Positions 34,893 to 46,769 of a stretch of DNA of 64,000 bases are shown here, piece by piece. The translations under genes and the position numbers were made by a program. The stretch spans positions 122,595 to 186,594 of the forward strand of contig JAPDFW010000111.1 in NCBI GenBank assembly GCA_028826165.1, in the 5' to 3' direction. Below the pieces are notes generated by a model. The model saw only the letters and a program-made list of their open reading frames with translations, did no database searches and was not told the origin of the DNA. This DNA comes from Anaeramoeba ignava. Taxonomy: Eukaryota; Metamonada; Anaeramoebidae. Each line of letters starts with the position of its first letter. Within the stretch, counting starts at the first letter, position 1.

Positions 34893-36545
34893 TAAAACAA
34901 AAATAATAAAGAAATATCAATCTCCAAATCAATATTAAATTAAATAATTTAAATATTTTGTTTATTTTCAAATTAAATTTAAAAAATATTGAAATTAATT
35001 AAATTAAAATTATTAAAAAATTAATTAAAAAAATTATTAAAAAATTAAAATTAATTTATAAAGAAATATTAATTTTGAAATCAATAATAAATTAAATAAT
35101 TTAAATAATTTGTTTATTTTCAAATTAAATTTAAAAAATATTGAAATTAATTAAATTAAAATTATTAAAAAATTAATTAAAAATATTATTAAAAAAATGA
35201 AAATTAATTTATAAAAGAAATATTAATTTCAAAATCAATAATAAATTAAATAATTTAAATAATTTTGTTTATTTTCAAATTAAATTTAAAAATATTGAAA
35301 TTAATTAAATTAAAATTATTAAAAATTAATTAAAAATATTAAAAATTAAAATTAATTTATAAAGAAATATTAATTTTGAAATCAATTTCAAAATTAAATA
35401 ATTTAAATAATTTGTTTATTTTCAAATTAAATTTAAAAATATTGAAATTAATTAAATTAAAATTATTAAAAATTAATTAAAAAATTATTAAAAAATTAAA
35501 ATTAATTTATAAAAGAAATATTAATTTTGAAATCAATAATAAATTAAATAATTTAAATAATTTGTTTATTTTCAAATTAAATTTAAAAATATTGAAATTA
35601 ATTAAATTAAAATTATTAAAAATTAATTAAAAAAATTATTAAAAAATTAAAACAAAAATAATAAAGAAATATCAATCTCCAAATCAATATTAAATTAAAT
35701 AATTTAAATAATTTGTTTATTTTCAAATTAAATTTAAAAAATATTGAAATTAATTAAATTAAAATTATTAAAAATTAATTAAAAAATTATTAAAAAAATT
35801 GAAAACAATTTATAAAGAAATATTAATTTCCAAATCAATAATAAATTAAATAATTTAAATATTTTGTTCATTTTCAAATTAAATTTAAAAATATTGAAAT
35901 TAATTAAATTAAAATTATTAAAAATTAATTAAAAATATTATTAAAAATTAAAAACAATTTATAAAGAAATATTAATTTCAAAATCAATAATAAATTAGAT
36001 AATTTAAATAATTTGTTTATTTTCAAATTAAATTTAAAAATATTGAAATTAATTAAATTAAAATTATTAAAAAATTAATTAAAAAAATTATTAAAAATTA
36101 AAAACAATTTATAAAGAAATATTAATTTCCAAATCAATAATAAATTAAATAATTTAAATAATTTGTTTATTTTCAAAATAAATTTAAAAAAATATTTAAA
36201 TTAATTAAATTAAAATTATTAAAAATTAATTAAAAATTAATTAAAAAATTATTAAAAAATTAAAATTAATTTATAAAGAAATATTAATTTCCAAATCAAT
36301 ATTAAATTAAATAATTTAAATAATTTGTTTATTTTCAAATTAAATTTAAAAAATATTGAAATTAATTAAATTAAAATTATTAAAAAAATTAATTAAAAAA
36401 TTATTAAAAAATTAAAATTAATTTATAAAGAAATATTAATTTCCAAATCAATAATAAATTAGATAATTTAAATATTTTGTTTATTTTCAAAATAAATTTA
36501 AAAAATATTGAAATTAATTAAATTAAAATTATTAAAAATATTTTT
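34893..36545. repeat. Intergenic satellite, about eleven units of about 150 bp
   Basis: Units begin near 34908, 35060, 35215, 35361, 35513, 35663, 35813, 35963, 36113, 36274 and 36427 with AAAGAAATAT, followed by an AATCAATAATAAATTAAATA segment and TTTGTTTATTTTCAAATTAA. Spacing is 146-161 bp. No coding potential seen. The array separates BTB-TLDc 2 from the dynactin gene. Confidence 0.92.
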
Positions 36546-36599
36546 TTCAATTTTTTTAAAATTCATTTTTTTCTTTTCAAAAAAAAAAATAAAATAAAA

Positions 36600-38143
36600 A
36601 TGTTAAATCCTGAAGCAAATAAAGTAAATATACTCTATGAATGTAATTGTGGAGAGAAAGTAGGGGTAGAAGATACTTATTATTGCAAATCATGTGGGAA
36701 ATTCTATTGTAATAATTGCACATTTGAAGAAATAATTCAATATTATTGTCCAGTTAGTTTTGACACATTTGGATTATCAGAAATAAATCAAATACAAGGA
36801 AAATCACAAAAGCATTTTGAATGTCCAAGATGTTCTAGCCAACTTTCGCCAATGGTTGAAAACCAAAATGAAACTATATCAAGTTATTCTTTAAAATGCA
36901 ATTATTGCAATTGGACAACTAAAGAAATTGGAATTGAAACTGAAAATATTAAGTCATTAATCAATATAATTATTCAGAATGAAAAGGAGCAAAAAATTAC
37001 AGTTGAAAATCAAAAGCAAATGAAACAGTTGATTAATTATTACAACAAAAAAATTAATCCAACAAAAAATCTATTTAAATATTCATCTCCAAGAAATTCA
37101 CCTTTAAATTCACCTTTAAAAATGGTTTCTTCTCCTTATAAACCAAGTTATTTATATCAACCTATTTCAAATCAATCTTTATCAACTCAATTTTCTTCTG
37201 TTTTGTCAAATAATCCTAAAGAAAGAGTTACTGTTTCTGAATTGGAAAATGAATTGGAAAAAAGAGAAAAAGAAGTTATTATTAGAAGTAAAAATGTTGA
37301 TAAAGATTCAATTATTGATGATGAAATTGAAAAAAAGGAATTATTTGGAAATATTGATTTAAATGAATGTAAATTTGAATTTCAATTTGAATTTGAATTT
37401 AATTTTTATAAATGAATTTTAATTTTAATTTTTAATTTATAGCAATTAATTTAGAACGAAAATTACAAGAAATTCCAAATCAACCAAAAAATGAGAAGTA
37501 AATTTGATTCAATTTAAAAAATTTATTTTATTTTATTCAAAAATTTATTTTATTTTATTCAAAAATTTATCTGAAAATTTATTTTAAAAAATTAAGGGAT
37601 TTATTTCCAAAAAGAATTAAACTCAAATCAAAGAAAGGAAGACTTTGTCTATCTTGTGGACATCCTCTTATTAAACCTGATCTTCAACAAAATGTTCGAT
37701 TTAAAATCCAAAATTTTGGATTATTAGAATTACCTAAAATTACTTTATTAAATTATCCCATTTTCAAAACAAAAGAAAAAACTGAAGTTTTTATTGTTTT
37801 CACAAATTTATCTTCAACTCCAATCCAAATCAACAGTTTAAAATTCTCTCTTGAATCTTCATTATTAGAAAATCAAAATTCTCCAACTAATTTTATTGTT
37901 CAAAAATTTCAAGAATCTTTTTTCCAAAGTGGAAGTCCATCTAAACAAACAATAATCGAAGATTTGAAATCATCAAATATTGCAATTTATAACAATAAAG
38001 TTTATATTAAAGAATTTATTACTCTTCAAGAAGAAATCAAAGAAAAATTCTTAAATTTAAGATTGGAATTTAATATTGAATTAGAAGAAGGAGAAAACAA
38101 GAAAGAAATTAAACTTAAAGCAATAATTCATATTCAAAAATAA
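36600..38143 (+). CDS. DCTN4: Dynactin subunit 4 (p62)
   Basis: Exons 36600-37368, 37443-37497 and 37597-38143 join in frame to 456 residues. The N-terminus has the p62 cysteine cluster: YECNCGEKVG, YYCKSCGKFYCNNC, FECPRCSSQL and LKCNYCNWTTKEIGIE. The middle has KQLINYYNKKINP. Exon 3 opens with DLFPKRIKLKSKKGRLCLSC, the second zinc-binding stretch of the family, then a beta-rich C-terminal region (NVRFKIQNFGLLELPKITLL). p62 caps the pointed end of the dynactin Arp1 filament and helps dynein cargo transport. Length is close to the family's. Confidence 0.92.
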
Positions 38144-38260
38144 TTTTCTTTTTCAAATCCAAAAAAATCCTTTTTTAACCAAATTAAAAAATTCGTTTTT
38201 AAATTTTTGCTTTTTTATTATTATTATTGTTATTAAAAAAAAAACTTTGAAACAAATTAT

Positions 38261-39757
38261 TCAAATCATAAAACATTCAAGTTCATCAGCTTTCCATTTA
38301 TGATAAGAACCAGCTAAATAATTCTTAGCCTGATTTGTATTAACTTGAATTCCATTAGGAAGAGTATATCTACAACCAAAATTTGTGTAACCTTGAAGAT
38401 TTTCATATAACCAAATATCATCATGAAGACGACTTGTAGAATATCCAAAAATTGGACCATAATCTAAATGATACATAATTGCATTATCTTCTTCACCTTT
38501 TCTAATTGGAAATTTTTGAGGAGGATCATTTCTTGGATTTTTGATACTGAATAGAAATGCATCTTCATCTTTAATACATCCTTTTTTGAAAGAATATTGA
38601 ATACTCCATTTTGTTTCATCACTTAAAAATCCAACTGAAGTAAATCCTCCAAAAATATAATTTTCTTTCGTTTTGATAATAATTAATGTTTTTCCTTTAT
38701 TATCACATTTTTCATGCCAAGTTTTGTAAGAGAATCCTTCTTTTTTTGCTGAAAATCTTCTTTTCATTTGGAAAAAGAATTCATCATCATTTATCCATTC
38801 TTTTAACTTCTTGAAATATTCTTTTTCTTCAATAATTGATGATTTAAATTTCATTCTTCTTTTGAAAATTAATGAGTTTTCTTTGTGAATAAATTCTTTT
38901 AATTCTTTTTGATTTCGATTTTGAAGTTTTTGGAATTCAATTAATTTTTCTGAAATTTGATTTGGAATTAAATCTTGTTTCAAAATATCTTCAATTTCTT
39001 CTTTTGAGAAATCAATAAATCTGATTTTATCAATAATATTTGAAATTTGGTTTTTGATTTTTTCTTTTTCTTCTTTTTCAAGTTTTTCATTTTCTTTGAC
39101 TTGATTAATATTTGATTTATGTTTTCCCCATTTTATTATTGATTGGAACATTTCAAATTCTTTTATTAAAATACTACCACTTGATAAAACTGAATTTAAA
39201 TGATTTTCTTCAAGATCAAGAAAAAATGGAGTTTTAATAAATTTATCAAAATTTTCAAAAATAAATTTATAACAAAAATTGGATAAATGATTTAAATGCA
39301 TTGATTCAGATAATTTAAGAACATCAACAACAGTTTCAATTTGAGTATTATTTTTGATAAATTTTAAACAATTTTCAATTAATTCATCAATTAAATATTT
39401 TGATGAAAAAAACAAAATTTCAACTGCATTTTCTAAATTAATTTCAATTTTTCCTGAATAAAAATAATTCAAAATCGAAAATAGAATTGAACTTGAAACA
39501 TCTTTTAGAATTAATTTATTTTCTTGATATTCTTTCATTTTTGAATTAAAAAGAGATTTAAAATAATGACTTCTTGAAGAAAGAATTGATTTATGAGTTT
39601 TAAATGAAATTTCTTTTGTTTCTTTTGTTTTATTTTGTTCACAAATTATTTCAAAATCAAAATAACTTTCTTCATTTTCATTTTCATTTTGATTTTGATT
39701 TTGAAATAAGTTTTTTAAATCATTTGAAAGTTTTTCTAAATTTAAATAAGTTTCCAT
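38261..39757 (-). CDS. BTB-BACK-TLDc domain protein 3
   Basis: Intronless, 498 residues, a near twin of the gene at 33385-34884 but on the other strand. BTB about residues 30-130 (THKSILSSRSHYFKSLFNSK), BACK-like to about 275, TLDc about 310-498 (LKEWINDDEFFFQMKRRFSA, CDNKGKTLIIIKTKENYIFG, YGPIFGYSTSRL, ending KWKADELECFMI). The N-terminal halves are almost identical between twins, while the TLDc parts differ more. That pattern fits recent duplication followed by divergence or gene conversion of the 5' half. It is convergent with dynactin p62, stop to stop about 120 bp apart. Confidence 0.87.
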   Translation of the reverse strand: METYLNLEKLSNDLKNLFQNQNQNENENEESYFDFEIICEQNKTKETKEISFKTHKSILSSRSHYFKSLFNSKMKEYQENKLILKDVSSSILFSILNYFYSGKIEINLENAVEILFFSSKYLIDELIENCLKFIKNNTQIETVVDVLKLSESMHLNHLSNFCYKFIFENFDKFIKTPFFLDLEENHLNSVLSSGSILIKEFEMFQSIIKWGKHKSNINQVKENEKLEKEEKEKIKNQISNIIDKIRFIDFSKEEIEDILKQDLIPNQISEKLIEFQKLQNRNQKELKEFIHKENSLIFKRRMKFKSSIIEEKEYFKKLKEWINDDEFFFQMKRRFSAKKEGFSYKTWHEKCDNKGKTLIIIKTKENYIFGGFTSVGFLSDETKWSIQYSFKKGCIKDEDAFLFSIKNPRNDPPQKFPIRKGEEDNAIMYHLDYGPIFGYSTSRLHDDIWLYENLQGYTNFGCRYTLPNGIQVNTNQAKNYLAGSYHKWKADELECFMI

Positions 39758-39789
39758 TTTAAATAAAAAAATGAAAAGAAAAAAATGAA

Positions 39790-40500
39790 AAAAATGGGAA
39801 ATGGAATCAAGAATATTAAATAATCAAATTTGAAATTAATTCTATTTTATATATTTTATCAATATTTCTTTATTTAAAATGATATAAATTTATTCCCAAT
39901 AATTAAATAAATTTAATAAAATATTTTAATTAATTTATTTCAAAAATGGAATAAAGAATATTAAATAATCCAATTTGAAATTAATTTTATTTTATATATT
40001 TTATCAATATTTCTTTATTTAAAATGATATAAATTTATTCCCAATAATTTAATAAAATTAATAAAATATTTTAATTAAATTTATTTTAAAATAAAATCAA
40101 GAATATTAAATAATTCAATTTGATGTTAATTCTATTTTATATATTTTATCAATATTTCTTTAATTTAAAATTAATATAAAATTATTCCCAATAATTAAAT
40201 AAAATTAATAAAATATTTTAATTAATTTATTTCAAAAATAAAATAAAGAATATTAAATAATCCAATTTAAAATTAATTTTATTTTATATATTTTATCAAT
40301 ATTTCTTTTATTTAAAATAATATAAAATAATTCCCAATAATTTAAATAAAATTAATAAAATATTTTAATTAATTTATTTCAAAATGAAATCAAAGAATAA
40401 TAAATAATCTAATTTAAAATTGATTTTTTATATATTTTATCAATATTTCTTTATTTAAAATAATATAAAATTTATTCTCAATAATTTAAATAAAATTGAA
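39790..40500. repeat. Intergenic satellite, five units of about 146 bp
   Basis: Units begin near 39811, 39956, 40101, 40249 and 40395 with AGAATATTAAATAAT, then TTTTATATATTTTATCAATA and TTTATTCCCAATAATT. Spacings are 145-148 bp. The remaining 40500-40909 is unique A/T-rich DNA without a gene that I can see. Confidence 0.9.
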
Positions 40501-40909
40501 AAAAATTGAAATATTTTCATAAATAGAAAAATTGAATTTTAATAATAGTTAAAAAGAATTTAATTTAAATTTATTTTATTTTAAATTGAAATAATATTTT
40601 TATTGATTAAATTAATATTTTAGATTATTTATTATTTCAATTTTAATTATAATAAAATTGAAAAAGTGGAATAAATATTTTAATAAAAATATAAATTGAA
40701 TTTTAAATAATTTTTAATAATAAATTTTAAGTAATTTTTTTTATTTTGATATTTTAATAATGAATTTAAATTTAATTATTATTAATTTCTATTTTCAATT
40801 TTTATTATTTTAAATTTAGATTTGTTTTCTTATTTATTAATTTAAAGAAATTAATTTGATTAAAATTAAATTAAAATTGAATTGGATTTTGAAAAAGAAA
40901 AATTTAAAA

Positions 40910-42472
40910 TTAAATGAAATAAGTCTCAAGTTCATCAACAACCCATGAATTATAAGAACCAGCTAAATAACTTTGAGCTTGATATGTATTATAAGTAATT
41001 CCATTAGGTAGATTATAACTATGACCAATATTTGAATAACCAGGTTGTAACTCAGAATTCAACCAAAAATCATTTGCACCAAACTTTGGACCTCTACTTA
41101 AATGAGAATAAATTGCATATCCATCTTTTCCTTGTTTATAAGTAAATTTTTCAGGTTTTCTATCTCCTTTATCATTTCTTAATGAAAAAATAAATGCATT
41201 TGAATCATAAATTTTTCCTGAATTTCCATTAAATCCAACTTGAGTAAATCCTCCAAAAATAAAATTTTCTTTGGTTTTGATAATAATTAATGTTTCTCCT
41301 TTATTATCAACTGCTTTATGCCAATTTTGAGAATTAAATCCATCATTTTTTGCTGAAAATCCTTTCTTCATTTTGGAAAATAAATCATTATCATTTATCC
41401 ATTCTTTTAATTTTTGAATATATTCAATATCTTTAATAATTTCTGAATCTGAAAAAATATTTCCAAATTCCATTTCTATTTTTGGCTTCATTTTCTCAAT
41501 TTCTTTCTTCCATTTCTCTTCAATTTCTTTTTCTTTCACTTTGATTTCTTTCTTCCATTTATCTTCAATTTCTTTCTCTTTCGCTTCAATTTCTTTTTTC
41601 ATTTGTTGATTTTCTTTCTCTTTATCTTGAATAACTTTTTTTTGATTTTCAATTAAAAAAGAATTTGGAAGAAAAGTTTCAAATTGTTTTAATTTATCAA
41701 AATCTTGTTTTGAAATTGAATCTTTATCAAATAATGAATAAAAAGAATGAAATAATCTTTTCTTTTCATTAATTTTGTGCTTAAATCTTTTTCCTTTTAA
41801 TCTCTTATTTCTTTTTTTAATCCAATTATTTAAAAATTGAAAAAAATCAAATTGAAAAATTTCTTTTTTTTCTTGTTTAAATTGAATAAATTTGTTAATT
41901 TCTTCTTTAGTTAAATTGAATAAATTTTCATTATTTTGAATTTGGGAAAAATTTTGATTTATTAATTCAAAACATTTTATTTCAATTTCATTTGAATTTA
42001 AATTTCGATTTTGGAATAAAAATTGGAAAAAATTTGAATAATTAATTGAATTTAAAATTTTTGAATAATTTCTTTCAATAAATTTAATTTAAAATAAATT
42101 GAAATTTCCAATAATTGGAGAAGATTTTCTTGATTCTCAAAAGAAATATTTCCATAATAAATATAACTCAAAATTGATTCCATTTCTTTTTTATTAAATT
42201 GTCTTAAAAATCTTATTAATATCGTTTTGTCCTCTTAAAAACTTATTAAAAAAAGGAGATCTTGAAGATAAAATTGATTTATGAACTTTAATTTCAAAAG
42301 GATTTGATTTATTCTCAACAAAAATTGAAAAATCTTTAAATAAATTTCCATTTAAAAGGTTTGAATAATCTTTAATTAAATTTTTTGTTACTTTTTTTTC
42401 TAAATTTTTCATTTCATTTTCATTTTGATTTTGATTTTGATTTTCAATTTGGTTATTATTATTATTATCCAT
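40910..42472 (-). pseudogene. BTB-coiled-coil-TLDc gene 4 with two frameshifts
   Basis: The start, MDNNNNNQIENQNQNQNENE at 42472, leads to a BTB N-terminal half (KVHKSILSSRSPFF) that stops after NKIFKTI. The next frame resumes with NKKEMESILSYIYYGNISF, the rest of the BTB fold, and stops again near 42065. A third frame runs SKILNSINYSNFFQF through a BACK-like stretch, a Lys/Glu coiled coil (KEKEIEEKWKKEIE) and a complete TLDc domain (LKEWINDNDLFSKMKKGFSA to NSWVVDELETYFI). All three parts are in family order, so the gene was recently whole. The breaks (near 42225 and 42070) are real decay or assembly error. The long coiled coil before TLDc distinguishes it from copies 1-3. Confidence 0.8.
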
Positions 42473-42479
42473 TTTGTGT

Positions 42480-42880
42480 TTTTGTTTTTTGTTTTTGTTT
42501 TTTGTTTTTGTTTTTTAAAAAAAAAGGAAAAAAATGAAAAAAAAAATGAAAAAAAAATAAAAAGTGAATTTTGAAAATAAATAAAAATATAAAAAATGAG
42601 AATAAATTTAAATTAATAATTAATTTAATTTTCTTTTTAATTTATTATTTTAAATTAATTTATTAATAAATTATTATTATTTTTATTAATTTTTTTATTA
42701 TTAAAAAAAATGGAAAATTATTTTAATTTAATTTTTAATTTAATTTTTTTTGGAATTTAAAAATTATTAATAAATTTAAATTTTAAAACAAATTTTCAAA
42801 TTAATATTAATTCAATTTAATTCAAAAAAAAGATAAAATTTTAATTTCAAAAATCAATTTTCAAAATATTTTTAAATAAT
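42480..42880 (-). promoter_or_regulatory. Upstream region of BTB-TLDc 4 and unique A/T-rich spacer
   Basis: On the coding strand CATTTTT boxes lie near 42537-42560, just upstream of the ATG, and a pyrimidine-rich AAAACAAAAACAAAAAA tract (plus: TTTTTGTTTTT) lies between. The remainder up to 42880 is unique A/T-rich DNA with no gene seen. Confidence 0.3.
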
Positions 42881-44400
42881 AAAATATTTAAATCTAAAAC
42901 AATAAATTATTATTTTAAACATAAAATTAAATATTAAATTATATTTTTAAATTAATTTATAAATTTAATATTAAATTAAATCTATTCTTATTTTTATATT
43001 TAAATGTTAAATATTTTAATAATAAAATATTTAAATCTAAAACAATAAATTATTATTTTAAACATAAAATTAAATATTAAATTATATTTTTAAATTAATT
43101 TATAAATTAAATATTAAATTAAACCTATTCTTATTTTTTATATTTATATGTTAAATATTTAAATAATAAAATATTTAAATCTAAAACATTAAATTATTAT
43201 TTTAAACATAAAATTAAATATTAAATTATATTTTTAAATTAATTTATTAAATTAAATATTAAATTAAATCTATTCTTATTTTTATATTTATATGTTAAAT
43301 ATTTAAATAATAAAATATTTAAATTTAAAACAATAAATTATTATTTTAAACATAAAATTAAATATTAAATTATATTTTTAAATTAATTTATAAATTAAAT
43401 ATTAAATTAAATCTATTCTTATTTTTTTATATTTTATGTTAAATATTTAAATAATAAAATATTTAAATCTAAAACATTAAATTATTATTTTAAACATAAA
43501 ATTAAATATTAAATTATATTTTTAAATTAATTTATAAATTAAATATTAAATTAAACATATTTTCATTTTTATATTTATATGTTTAATATTTAAATAATAA
43601 AATATTTAAATCTAAATCAATAAATTATTATTTTAATAATAAAATTAAACATTAAATTATATTTTTAAATTAATTTATAAATTAAATATTAAATTAAATC
43701 TATTCTTATTTTTATATTTATATGTTAAATTTTTAAATAATAAAATATTTAAATCTAAAACAATAAATTATTATTTTAATAATAAAATTAAATACTAAAT
43801 TATATTTTTAAATTAATTTATAAATTAAATATTAAATTAAATCTATTCTTATTTTTATATTTATATGTTAAATATTTAAATAATAAAATATTTAAATCTA
43901 AAACATTAAATTATTATTTTAATAATAGAATTAAATATTAAATTATATTTTTAAAATTAATTTATAAATTAAATATTAAATTAAATCTATTCTTATTTTT
44001 TATATTTATATGTTAAATATTTAAAATAATAAAATATTAAAAATATAAAACAATAAATTATTATTTTAATAATAAAATTCATTTTAGAAATTATATTTTT
44101 AAATTAATTTATAAAATTAAATATTAAATTAAATCTATTCTTATTTTTATATTTTTATGTTAAACATTTAAATAATAAAATATTTAAATCTAAAACAATA
44201 AATTATTATTTTAAACATAAAATTAAATATTAAATTATATTTTTAAATTAATTTATAAATTAAATATTAAATTAAATCTATTTTCATTTTTTATATTTTT
44301 ATGTTAAATATTTAAATAATAAAATATTTAAATCTAAAACAATAAATTATTATTTTAAACATAAAATTAAATATTAAATTATATTTTTAAATTAATTCTT
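42881..44400. repeat. Intergenic satellite, eleven units of about 144 bp
   Basis: Units begin with AAAATATTTAAATCTAAAAC near 42881, 43024, 43168, 43312, 43457, 43599, 43741, 43886, 44031, 44177 and 44321. Spacing is 142-146 bp, the most regular array in the window. Each unit also has ATTATTATTTTAAACATAAA and AAATCTATTCTTATTTTTAT. No coding potential seen. Confidence 0.95.
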
Positions 44401-44440
44401 TTTCATTTTTCATTTTTTTTCATTTTTTTATTTTATTAAA

Positions 44441-46177
44441 ATGTTTGGGATTTTTGCAACATTTTTAATTTTAATAACAATTTATCTTTTTTTCCATTTA
44501 TCAGAAGTTTTATTAACATATATTTATAATCCATCTCATTTAAGTTGGGAATGTAAAAAAAAAAAAGCAAAATTTAAAAACAAAAACTTGATTAATTTTT
44601 TTGAAAATTAAAAAATTAAATTTTTTAGCAACTTTGATAACTTGGGATTATACTTATTCAGTTTTAGGTGGATTAACTGAATATATTTTATCTTCCTTTT
44701 TTATTTCTTCTTTTAAACAAAATAGTTTTATGCAAATTTTGGGATTATTATTAATTATTGGTGAACTTGTTAGAAGAGTTTCAATGATAACTGCTCAACA
44801 TAATTTCACTCATGAGTTCGAGAGAAAGAGATTTAATCATAGATTAGTTGATTTTGGAATTTATAAGTTAATTTTAATATTAATATTAATATTAATTTTA
44901 ATTTTAATTTAAATTTTAATTTCAATTTTAATTTTAATTTTAATTTTAATTTTAATTTTAATTTTTAATTTTAATTTTAATTTTAATTTTAATTTTAATT
45001 TTAATTTTAATTTTAATTTTTTGATTTTTAAATTTAATTTTTATTTTAATTTTAATTTTAATTTTGATTTTAATTTTAATTTTAATTTTTGATTTTAATT
45101 TTAATTTATTTTTAATTTTTAATTTTAATATAAATTTTTAATTTTAATTTTTATCCGATTTTAATTTTTAATTTTAATTTTAATATTAATTATAATTTTA
45201 ATTTTAATTTTAATTTTTAATATTAATTTTAATTATAATTTTTATCCGATTTTAATTTTTAATTTATTTTAATTTTAATTTTTAATTTTAATTTTAATAT
45301 TAATTTTAATTTTTATTTTAATTTTAATTTTAATTTTAATTTTTATATTAATTTTAATTTTAATTTTAATATTAATTTTAATTTTTATCCGATTTTTAAT
45401 TTTAATTTTTAATTTTAATATTAATTTTAATTTTAATATTAATATTTATATTAATTTTAATTTTAATATTAATAATTTTAATTTTAATTTTAATTTTTAA
45501 TTTTAATATTAATTTTAATTTTAAATTTAAATTTAATTATAATTTTAATTTTTAATTTTAATTTTTAATTTTAATTTTAATTTAAATATTAATTTTAATT
45601 TTAATTTTTATATTAATTTTTAATTTTAATTATAATTTTAATTTTAATATTAATTTTAATTTTTATCCGATTTTAATTTTAATTTTAATTTTAATATTAA
45701 TATTAATTTTAATATTAATTTTAATTTTAATTTTAATTTTAATTTTAATTTTAATTTTAATTTTAATTTTAATTTTAATTTTAATTTTTAATATTAATTT
45801 TAATTTTAATTTAAATTTTAATATTGATTTTAATTTAAATTTAAATAATTTTAATTTTAATTTTAAATTTAATTATAATTTTAATTTTAATTTTTAATTT
45901 TAATATAAATTTTAATTTTAATTTTTTATCCGATTTTAATTTTTTATTATTTATTAGATATATAAGACATCCTGGTTATCTTGGATTTTTAATTTGGGCT
46001 TGTGGAACTCAAATATTTTTATGCAATATTCTTTCTCCAATTGCTTTTGCAATAATTTTATGGAAATTTTTCAATGAAAGAATTCAAGATGAAGAATTAA
46101 ATTTAATTAAATTTTTTGGAGATGAATACAGAAAATATCGTTCAAAAACACCAACTTATATTCCATTTATTAAATAA
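44441..46177 (+). CDS. ICMT: Isoprenylcysteine carboxyl methyltransferase (ICMT/Ste14)
   Basis: Exons 44441-44552, 44629-44866 and 45958-46177 join in frame to 189 residues. Exon 1 is a membrane segment (MFGIFATFLILITIYLFF). Exon 2 reads HLSWE/STLITWDYTYSVLGG, IIGELVRRVSM and AQHNFTHEFE. Exon 3 begins YIRHPGYLGFLIWACGTQIF and has NERIQDEELNLIKFFGDEYR and a terminal PTYIPFIK. The RHPxYxG motif, the E-EE-L-FF-EY-Y motif and the Pro-Phe-Ile end are diagnostic of ICMT, an ER membrane enzyme that methylates the prenylated C-terminal Cys of Ras/Rab-type proteins. It is shorter than animal ICMT, lacking N-terminal helices. Intron 2 is about 1.1 kb of repeat. CATTTTT boxes (44396-44432) precede the ATG. 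Confidence 0.92.
44867..45957 (+). repeat. TTTTAA array in ICMT intron 2
   Basis: About 1.09 kb of AATTTT and AATATT units with five TTTTATCCGATTTTAATT elements near 45150, 45243, 45387, 45666 and 45925. Confidence 0.85.
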
Positions 46178-46769
46178 ATTTCTAAATTAATATTAAAATT
46201 AAAATTAATATTAAAATCAAAAATTAAAATTAAAATTAAAATTAAAATTAAAATTTAAATCAAAATTATAATTATAATTAAAATTAAAATTAAAATTAAA
46301 AATAAAATTAAAATTAAATTTAAAATTAAAAATTAAATTTAAAATTAAAATTAAAAATAAAATTAAAATTAAAATTAAAATTAAAATTAAAATTAAAATT
46401 AAAATTCATTTATAAAATTAAAATTAAAATTAAAATTTAAATCAAAATTAAATTAAAATTAAAATTAAAATTAAAATTAAAATTAAAATTAAAAATAAAA
46501 TCAAAATTAAAAATCAAAATTCAAATCAATATTAAAATTAAAATCAATATTAAAATTAAAAATCGGATAAATTTTTAAAAAGAATTTTTTTTATTAAAAT
46601 TAAAATTAAAGCAAAATTTACAATTAAAATTAAAATTAAAATTAAAATTAAAATTAATTCCTTTTTAAATTAAAATTTAAATAAAAATTTTATTCAGTTC
46701 CAAATTTAAAAAAAAAAACAAAAAAATTTTTTCATTTTTTTTCTTCATTTTTTTTTTCATTTTTAAAAA
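46178..46769. repeat. ICMT-PSMA1 intergenic A/T repeats and PSMA1 upstream region
   Basis: 46185-46670 is AAAATT hexamer array with one AATCGGATAA element near 46560 (reverse complement of the CCGATT element). The last 60 bp before the PSMA1 ATG contain three long T-runs with TTCATTTTTTTT boxes, as before other starts. Confidence 0.6.

Noticed and set aside
42881-44400. CRISPR-like regular array
   Set aside because: The whole 144-bp unit repeats with no unique spacers, there are no cas genes, and the genome is eukaryotic.
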